Below, piece by piece: positions 59,016-64,000 of a DNA stretch of 64,000 nt (within the stretch, counting starts at the first letter, position 1; every line of letters starts with the position of its first letter). The stretch is from JBGPTK01 sp963797765 (GTDB lineage: Bacteria > Acidobacteriota > Terriglobia > Acidiferrales > UBA7541). Both the position numbers and the translations under genes were made by a program. The notes beneath the pieces were generated by a model, which saw nothing but the letters and a program-made list of their open reading frames with translations, was not told the DNA's origin and did no database searches. Where the stretch lies: positions 1,240,001 through 1,304,000 of the forward strand of contig CAWCQU010000003.1 in NCBI GenBank assembly GCA_963797765.1. Reading direction: 5' to 3'.

Positions 59016-59887
59016 CTACGGTTCCTCGGGAGGATCGGGAACTCCCATCTTCGAGAGGCGGTATCGCAGAGCATTTCGCGAAAGGCCCAGGGCTCGTGCG
59101 GCCTGGCTCTTGTTGCCGTTCGCGCGCTGGACGGCTTCGCGAATAATTTCTTCTTCCCATTTTTCGAGGGTCATACCGGGTGGCAGAATGGGAACCGCGG
59201 AGCCCGAATCGGAGGCATCGTGCGGGGGCCGATCGTCGAGATGAAAATCGGCGGCATCGAGCGCGGGGCCAGAGGAGAGAGCCACGCCGCGCTGGATACT
59301 ATTTTCAAGTTCGCGAATGTTTCCCGGCCAGTGATAATTCATCAATAGATTCAGTGCGGCGGGCGTGATGGTTTGGAGTGGCTTCCCTGCTTCGCGGGCG
59401 AACCGCTCGAGGAAGAAATTCGCGAGCGCCGGGACATCTTCCTTGTGATCGCGCAGCGGCGGAATATCGATGGCCACCACGTTGAGGCGGTAATAGAGAT
59501 CCTCGCGGAAAGTGCCTTCTTCGAGTGCGGCTCGCAGGTCGCGATTTGTGGCTGCCACCAGGCGCACATCCACTTTTAGGGTTTTGGTGCCGCCCAACCG
59601 TTCGAATTCTTTGTCCTGCAATACGCGCAGAAGTTTTACCTGAATCGGGGGAGGAACGTCGCCGATTTCGTCGAGAAACAGAGTGCCCTTATCGGCCAAT
59701 TCAAACCGACCGGGCTTACTGGTGTTCGCTCCCGAAAAGGCGCCTTTGTCGTAGCCGAAAAGTTCGCTTTCGAGCAAATTTTCGGGGATCGCGGTGCTGT
59801 TTATTTTTATGAAGGGGCCGGAGGCGCGCTGCGAATGCTGGTGGATTGCGCGCGCGATCAAATCCTTCCCTACGCCGCTCTCCCCGC
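59016..59887 (-). CDS. NtrC-family regulator, AAA+ and DNA-binding part (frameshifted)
   Basis: Sigma-54 activating AAA+ domain and Fis-type HTH of the regulator whose receiver lies at 59888-60403. GGESGVGKDLIARAIHQHS opens with Walker A. The sigma-54 contact loop reads GAFSGA instead of the usual GAFTGA. Walker B is GTLFLDEIGD, and the arginine-finger region and EFERLGGTK follow. The C-terminal helix-turn-helix is NGNKSQAARALGLSRNALRY. The joint is at AAA on the plus strand (59890-59892): one more base would give TVLLGGESG without the stop. The first in-frame ATG-like start here would cut Walker A, so this is a continuation. Confidence 0.87.
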
Positions 59888-60403
59888 CTAAAGAACTGTG
59901 GCGTTTGTAGGAGCAACCCGTTCCACCAGGGCGAGCACCGCTTGCATTTTGTCGCTGCGCGCGACAATGTTTTCGTATTCGTAGCGCTGGCCGAGCGCTT
60001 CGCGGAGGGAGCGATTTTCTTCGCGCAAATCGCGCGACTTTAATTCCTTGCGGATGATCAATACCAGTTCGTCGAACGAAAACGGCTTCAGGATGTAATC
60101 GCTGGCGCCCACTTTCATCGCTTCCACTGCAGATTCCACGCTGCCGTAGGCGGTCATCACTACGACGGGAAGCATCGCATCGATTCGCTTAATGGATTGC
60201 AGAAATTCGAGCCCGTTCATGCCTGGTAACCGGTAATCGGTGACAACCAAATCGAAGGATTCCCGGTTCAATAATTGCAAGCCATTTTCCGCATCGGCGG
60301 CGGAGTGAACCAGAAAGCCCTGTTCGCAGAGATGCAACTCCAGCAGCCGCCTCATCTTGGGCTCGTCTTCCACCACCAGGATTGCCGGTTTTTTCTCGCT
60401 CAT
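59888..60403 (-). CDS. NtrC-family regulator, receiver part (frameshifted)
   Basis: Receiver half of a sigma-54-dependent response regulator. AILVVEDEPKMRRLLELHL has the acidic pair, VVTDYRLPGMNGLEFL the phosphorylated Asp56, VVVMTAYGSVESAVEAM the switch Thr and GASDYILKPFSFDEL the Lys. The last residues ERVAPTNATVL precede Walker A of the next piece. ATG at 60403 lies 73 bp after the histidine kinase gene; the two form a two-component system. Phosphorylation of Asp56 would be expected to control the AAA+ output. Confidence 0.9.
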   Translation of the reverse strand: MSEKKPAILVVEDEPKMRRLLELHLCEQGFLVHSAADAENGLQLLNRESFDLVVTDYRLPGMNGLEFLQSIKRIDAMLPVVVMTAYGSVESAVEAMKVGASDYILKPFSFDELVLIIRKELKSRDLREENRSLREALGQRYEYENIVARSDKMQAVLALVERVAPTNATVL

Positions 60404-60475
60404 AGGTAGATCGTTTCGATGCTCAAACGCTTGCCCAAGTTCGCTATAGCGCCACGTGCGGCGAAGGGCAACGGT

Positions 60476-61732
60476 TCAGCTTTTCGGCGCGGCGGGAAAA
60501 AAGACGCGGAAATTGGCGCCGCGCGCCGAATCTTTCTCCAGGTGAATCCATCCGCGATGGTCGTCAACAATTTTTGCCACGATGGAAAGGCCCAGGCCGA
60601 CACCTTCTTTTTTTGACGTGAAGAACGGATTGAAAATTTGCTCGCGCAGTTCCGGCGGCACTCCCGAGCCGGTATCCTCCACGGAAACCACCACGCCTTC
60701 CACACCGCCAGAATTTTGCGGAACAATCGTCAGGCTGAGCTTTCCGTCCTCACCCTCCATAGCCTGATATGCATTGAGAATTAAATTGATGAAAACCTGT
60801 TCGCAAGATTGCTCGTCGGTGAGCGCTTGCGGAAGGTTTGCCGCGTAATGGCGGTCGACCTGCACTTTTGCCTCCGGAAATTGATGCTGCACCAGCGTCA
60901 GCGCGTGGTCAACGATTTCCGGGAGGCTCACGGGCCTAAGCTCAATGTGGGAAGGCCGGGCAAAATCGAGGAAACGCGCCACCAGAGTATTCAGGCGATT
61001 GACTTCCGAAGAAATGTAGCCGGCGAGTTCGGCAACAACCGGCTGGGCGTCGCGCATTTTTTGATTCAACATATCCGCCGAGCCTTTGATGACGCCGAGA
61101 GGATTTCGTATTTCATGAGCCAGGCCGGCGGAAAGCTGGCCGAGGGCGGCGAGACGCTCCGAACGCCGCGCTTCTTCTTCGATCTTTTGTAAGCGGAGAT
61201 TCGTGGCCGAAAGAGTCTCGGAGAGAGCCTGATAGCGCTCGGTCTGGCGGCGATTCTCGATCACTAAACGGTTCACCAAAACGGCGGCGAGAAAGAAAAA
61301 CAAAATTCGAATGGCCAGTTCGGAGGCGCCGGAAGCGGTTAACTCATACTCTTGCAAAGCCGGAATCAGAAACGAGCAATAAGCGAGCGAGGCGAGGGCG
61401 GTCCAAAATAAAGTGCCGACGTACCGAAAGTAGATTGCCGCGGTGAGGATGGGAACGTAATAAATCTGGTAGTAGCTGCTATTGATGCCCACCTGTCCCG
61501 TATGGTCGATTAACAAAGTAGCCAGCAAGATCTTGAGCAAAACGCTGTACGAGGGGCCTCGCTTGGGCAGCCAATTGATCAGGCGTCCTTCGAAAAGTTG
61601 CAACAATCCAATGGCCAGGAGCGTGAGTTGTTTATGAACCTCGCGAATCGGCGAGAGCAGGGCGAGGCCTGCAAGAAAAAGAAAGAAGACGATATCGATC
61701 CAACCGATCGCGGGGCGTTCGCGGGTCTCCAT
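60476..61732 (-). CDS. Membrane sensor histidine kinase (NtrB/ZraS-like)
   Basis: 418 aa. N-terminal part with about five membrane helices (IVFFLFLAGLALL, LAIGLLQLFEGRLI, LYCSFLIPALQ-like segments read as LASLAYCSFLIPAL, ELAIRILFFFLAAVLVNRLV), a helical linker, then HisKA with the phospho-accepting His in LSAGLAHEIRNPLGVIKGS and HATPase motifs N (FINLILNAYQAM), G1 (VSVEDTGSGVP), F (IFNPFFTSKKEG) and G2 (GVGLGLSIV). ATG 61732 is preferred over TTG 61738; neither has a strong Shine-Dalgarno. Partner of the NtrC-type regulator downstream. The signal is unknown; no periplasmic domain is present, so a membrane or cytosolic cue is likely. Confidence 0.9.
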   Translation of the reverse strand: METRERPAIGWIDIVFFLFLAGLALLSPIREVHKQLTLLAIGLLQLFEGRLINWLPKRGPSYSVLLKILLATLLIDHTGQVGINSSYYQIYYVPILTAAIYFRYVGTLFWTALASLAYCSFLIPALQEYELTASGASELAIRILFFFLAAVLVNRLVIENRRQTERYQALSETLSATNLRLQKIEEEARRSERLAALGQLSAGLAHEIRNPLGVIKGSADMLNQKMRDAQPVVAELAGYISSEVNRLNTLVARFLDFARPSHIELRPVSLPEIVDHALTLVQHQFPEAKVQVDRHYAANLPQALTDEQSCEQVFINLILNAYQAMEGEDGKLSLTIVPQNSGGVEGVVVSVEDTGSGVPPELREQIFNPFFTSKKEGVGLGLSIVAKIVDDHRGWIHLEKDSARGANFRVFFPAAPKS

Positions 61733-62094
61733 TGTCAAGATTTCCCGCTGTGTGGAACGCGCAAGAGAGGAGGACCGTTTCGGAAAGAGTGGGCCAAATT
61801 CATTCCTTCCGCCGGGCTTGGCGGCGTACGCGCTGCTGCGGGTGCGGGTGTTCCCACCTGATGGAAACGCACACTGCCAGGAGCGGCTGTGCTACCAAAA
61901 GACGGGTGCATCCAGAATTTGGATGCGGGCGATACAATTTTCGACGAAAAAGACGCGCGGGCGCGCCTGTTAGAATTCAGATATCGCCGGACAGTCTTTA
62001 CGGGGCTGGTGACCTGCAGGCGGGGCAGATTCTTGAAACTCCGTTGGAGCACGCCGGCGAAATCGCGGGACATGAATCGAATTGAGGTGCCGTC
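61733..62094. other. Intergenic region with one palindromic repeat, upstream of the SUMT gene
   Basis: 362 bp with no credible gene. It contains repeat copy 5 (61867-61896). GAGGTG at 62084-62089 is the Shine-Dalgarno of the SUMT gene. The long minus-strand frame crossing it (61735-62913) is antisense to the methyltransferase and not coding. Confidence 0.5.
61867..61896. repeat. Palindromic repeat, family 1, copy 5
   Basis: ACGCACACTGCCAGGAGCGGCTGTGCTACC, between the histidine kinase (minus) and the SUMT gene (plus). Confidence 0.65.
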
Positions 62095-62559
62095 ATGAAA
62101 GGCAAAGTGTTTTTGGTCGGGGCTGGACCAGGAGATCCCGAACTGCTGACGGTGAAGGCGCTGATAGTTTTGGCGGCGGCCGACGCCGTGGTGCACGACG
62201 AATTTGTCTCGGCCGAGGTGCTGGCCTTGGTCCCGGCTTCGGCATGCGTGCACACCGCGGGGAAAATCGGCGGCAAGGAAGGAGTGAGCCAGGAAGAAAT
62301 TCTCCGGTTGCTGGTGACGCATGCCAGCGAGGGGCTGCGAGTGGTGCGCCTGGCTGGCGGAGACCCGCTCATCTTTGGTCGCCTGGGTGAAGAGATGGAA
62401 GCGCTGCGCTCGACGGGGATCGATTTCGAAGTAATTCCCGGAGTGACGACCGCTTCGGCGGCGGCTGCCCTTGCGGGGATTCCCTTGACTGGCCGGCGGC
62501 ACGCATCCAAGCTGATTTTCTTCAGCAATCACGACGGGGCGGAGAAACATTCCGCTTAG
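62095..62559 (+). CDS. cobA: Uroporphyrinogen-III C-methyltransferase, N-terminal part (interrupted by TAG)
   Basis: SUMT transfers two methyl groups from SAM to uroporphyrinogen-III on the path to siroheme and B12. KVFLVGAGPGDPELLTVKAL (4-23) is the SAM-binding start, DAVVHDEFVS and the canonical VVRLAGGDPLIFGRLGEEME (about 82-101) follow, then VIPGVTTASAAAALAGIPLT. An in-frame TAG at 62557-62559 stops it after EKHSA, but the same frame continues with family sequence. GAGGTG precedes ATG 62095. Whether the stop is genuine or a base error cannot be told here. Confidence 0.88.
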   Translation: MKGKVFLVGAGPGDPELLTVKALIVLAAADAVVHDEFVSAEVLALVPASACVHTAGKIGGKEGVSQEEILRLLVTHASEGLRVVRLAGGDPLIFGRLGEEMEALRSTGIDFEVIPGVTTASAAAALAGIPLTGRRHASKLIFFSNHDGAEKHSA

Positions 62560-62892
62560 GATTCCGACGACGCACTGCTGGACGCCTCGATTGTGGTTCG
62601 TTTTACGGGAAGCAATTTCGAAGAACTCACGGCTAAACTTCGGGCCGCGGGATTGCCGGACAAAACCCCGTGCTTGGTGATGTCGCAATCCGCCGGGCGC
62701 GCAGAACAGATTCACCGCACCAAGCTTTCGGAGTTGGGGGCCGACCTGGCGAGCACCCCGCGTTTCCCGGAGTCCGCTGTACTGATCATTGGAGCGGTGG
62801 CCGGAGCGGTTCGCCCGGAAAAGCAATTTCAATTCAAGGGCGAAACTTTGTCTTCGCAGGTAGAAGCACGATCCGCTGTGGCAGCTTCTTGA
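62560..62892 (+). CDS. cobA: Uroporphyrinogen-III C-methyltransferase, C-terminal part (same frame after TAG)
   Basis: Reading on past the TAG gives DSDDALLDASIVVRFTG, then LRAAGLPDKTPCLVMSQSAG and LASTPRFPESAVLIIGAVAG, which match the C-terminal beta-sheet and helices of SUMT. No frame change is needed, so a single base difference would restore the gene. A GTG at 62593 exists but has no Shine-Dalgarno. Convergent with the Ig-repeat gene, which ends 14 bp away. Confidence 0.75.
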   Translation, partial: DSDDALLDASIVVRFTGSNFEELTAKLRAAGLPDKTPCLVMSQSAGRAEQIHRTKLSELGADLASTPRFPESAVLIIGAVAGAVRPEKQFQFKGETLSSQVEARSAVAAS

Positions 62893-62905
62893 TTCGGCGG
62901 AGGCG

Positions 62906-64000
62906 CTATCCATTGGGGTATTGCCTCCGCTGATCGTTTGCGCGGGCCGAATTTATTTCCGAGCTTCGAGTGCGGACTTTCCTGCCGTTGTCGATCGGGC
63001 GACTCCTCCGGAATTTTTGCCTATTTGTGAGACGAAATGTAGACGAGGGAGCAACGCCCTCATTGCTGATCCCCACTTTCACGCTATTCGCACAGCCAGC
63101 AGTGGCTGTGCTACAAGGGCGCAGAAGCGCGCGAAAGTGCATGGAGAATGTAGTGGATGCGGATAGAGGTGGATTGCTGCTATCGCGAACGGTAACGACG
63201 GCAGAAAAGTTACTGGCGCCCGTTGGAATGCCGGTCAATGCACCAGTGGCGGTATCGAAGGTCAGGCCGGCGGGGACATTGTTCATGGTCCAAGTGTAGG
63301 GCGGAATTCCGCCCGTGGCGGAAAAAGCAGCGGCGATCTGTTGGCCTTGCACAACTGAGCTGGGCATATCCGTTTGCGAAATCGCGAGCGGCTCGCTGAT
63401 CCTGATTTGAACTTCGCGCGTGATGCTGTTCGGAGTTTCAAAGGAATCGGAGATTCGAATCGCGGAATCGAAAACGCCGTCAACCAAAGGAACCCCCGAA
63501 ACGACGATCGATCCTGCCGAAGATTCAATGGAAAGCCCGGCGGGCAGCTTGCCGCGCGCCAATCGAGCGATGTAGGGAGGCCGCCCTCCCACCACTAAAA
63601 CGGATGCATGATAGGACGAGGCTCGGGCGGCATCGGGAAGCGAAAAAGACTGAACTGCTAAAGGGCCGTTGATGATTAACTGAAGAGACTGAGAGCGAGT
63701 GCTCGGCGGCTTGGCGGAGTCCGTCACTTGCACCTGAAGATTTGAAGATCCGGAACTTCTAGGAATTCCGCTGACAATTCCCGTCGAGGAATCCAACACC
63801 AGTTCATCGGGTAGCTGGTTAAGGTCACCGACGATTTCCCAATGGAACGGAGGCGTTCCCCCCACTGCCGGAATCGATTCCGAATAAGGGGAATTCAGCA
63901 CGCCTGCGGGCAACGAAGTGATCGGTATGATGACGTTTTTCAGGACGTGAAGGGTGTAAGCCAAGGTTGTCTGCAACTGCGGAGTGCCGCTATCCGCCAC
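62906..64000 (-). CDS. Partial surface protein with putative Ig (He_PIG-like) repeats
   Basis: Cut by the right window edge: 364 aa are visible and the N-terminus lies beyond. Three repeats of about 90 residues follow the pattern GG-x-PPY/F-W, LPAGL, D-x-xTG-x-xSGIP and V-x-VxDS: VGGTPPFHWEIVGDLNQLPD, VGGRPPYIARLARGKLPAGL and TGGIPPYTWTMNNVPAGLTF. These are cadherin/Ig-like repeats of large secreted proteins. After TTFSMHF the frame runs through a palindromic repeat (63087-63115, encoding CSTATAGCANS) and ends in a basic tail that does not look like the fold. Likely the 3' end was altered by the repeat. Probably adhesion or polymer binding. Confidence 0.8.
   Translation of the reverse strand: MADSGTPQLQTTLAYTLHVLKNVIIPITSLPAGVLNSPYSESIPAVGGTPPFHWEIVGDLNQLPDELVLDSSTGIVSGIPRSSGSSNLQVQVTDSAKPPSTRSQSLQLIINGPLAVQSFSLPDAARASSYHASVLVVGGRPPYIARLARGKLPAGLSIESSAGSIVVSGVPLVDGVFDSAIRISDSFETPNSITREVQIRISEPLAISQTDMPSSVVQGQQIAAAFSATGGIPPYTWTMNNVPAGLTFDTATGALTGIPTGASNFSAVVTVRDSSNPPLSASTTFSMHFRALLRPCSTATAGCANSVKVGISNEGVAPSSTFRLTNRQKFRRSRPIDNGRKVRTRSSEINSARANDQRRQYPNG
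63087..63115. repeat. Palindromic repeat, family 1, copy 6, inside the Ig-repeat gene's 3' end
   Basis: TTCGCACAGCCAGCAGTGGCTGTGCTACA, the best-preserved palindrome. It is flanked by CACTTTC (63074-63080) and GAAAGTG (63133-63139), which could pair as an outer stem and echo the GAAAGTGG of family 2. Confidence 0.75.

Noticed and set aside
62557..62559. Pyrrolysine or other recoding at TAG
   Set aside because: No Pyl genes, no stimulatory structure; a single base error or ordinary nonsense is simpler.
1..64000. CRISPR arrays, restriction-modification or toxin-antitoxin modules, prophage genes
   Set aside because: No regularly spaced repeats and no Cas, methyltransferase/restriction, toxin/antitoxin or phage structural motifs were found.

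Overview
The window reads like a chromosomal segment of a moderately GC-rich Gram-negative bacterium, most likely an acidobacterium of the Terriglobales/Koribacter type. This is inferred from the kinds of protein present: an ADOP-style MacB/FtsX permease, a FecR plus DUF6600-like W/Y-rich secreted protein, a DUF2934-like Hsp20, an S55 (SpoIVB-like) peptidase, small HD-rich secreted proteins, and several families of short palindromic intergenic repeats. I see no rRNA, tRNA, CRISPR array, prophage or complete insertion sequence.

Layout. 1-10.8 kb (+): a compact non-ribosomal peptide locus with an MFS exporter, a cytochrome P450, a GNAT acyltransferase, an A-T loading module predicted for Gly, a Cy-A-T-TE module predicted for Cys, and an EntD/Sfp-type phosphopantetheinyl transferase. 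The simplest predicted product is a Gly-Cys dipeptide cyclised to a 2-(aminomethyl)thiazoline-4-carboxylate scaffold. 10.9-25.1 kb: a secreted unknown, malic enzyme, a Tat-exported beta-lactamase-fold hydrolase, the ADOP permease, a phosphoesterase, Uup, and a TetR divergent from a LolD/FtsX-type ABC exporter that ends in a 39-aa membrane protein. 25.1-41 kb: a non-coding stretch, a GT39-like membrane glycosyltransferase, tiny secreted and membrane proteins, a sulfatase with dockerin-type repeats, a large repeat-containing secreted protein, aroA, an S55 peptidase and a beta-propeller-like secreted protein. 41-49.2 kb: three PilZ genes, a threonine/serine dehydratase, and a pentose phosphate operon in transcription order rpiB-tal-HAD-gnd-zwf-pgl. 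49.2-64 kb: Hsp20, DUF488, a response regulator, a YicG-like channel, an orphan amrS, a benzoate-CoA-ligase-like enzyme, the FecR/DUF6600 protein, an NtrB/NtrC-type pair, a uroporphyrinogen-III methyltransferase, and a partial Ig-repeat surface protein cut by the right edge.

A strong cross-cutting signal is that eight genes are broken by single-base indels (NRPS thioesterase, FtsX permease, sulfatase, propeller protein, zwf, tal, hsp20, NtrC-like regulator) and one by an in-frame TAG (methyltransferase). Several breaks fall in mononucleotide runs and hit housekeeping genes, so consensus sequencing error is the likeliest cause. Each broken gene is given as its two reading-frame pieces. A second signal is three families of short repeats, one a palindrome with six copies between 36.7 and 63.1 kb that often abuts stop codons.
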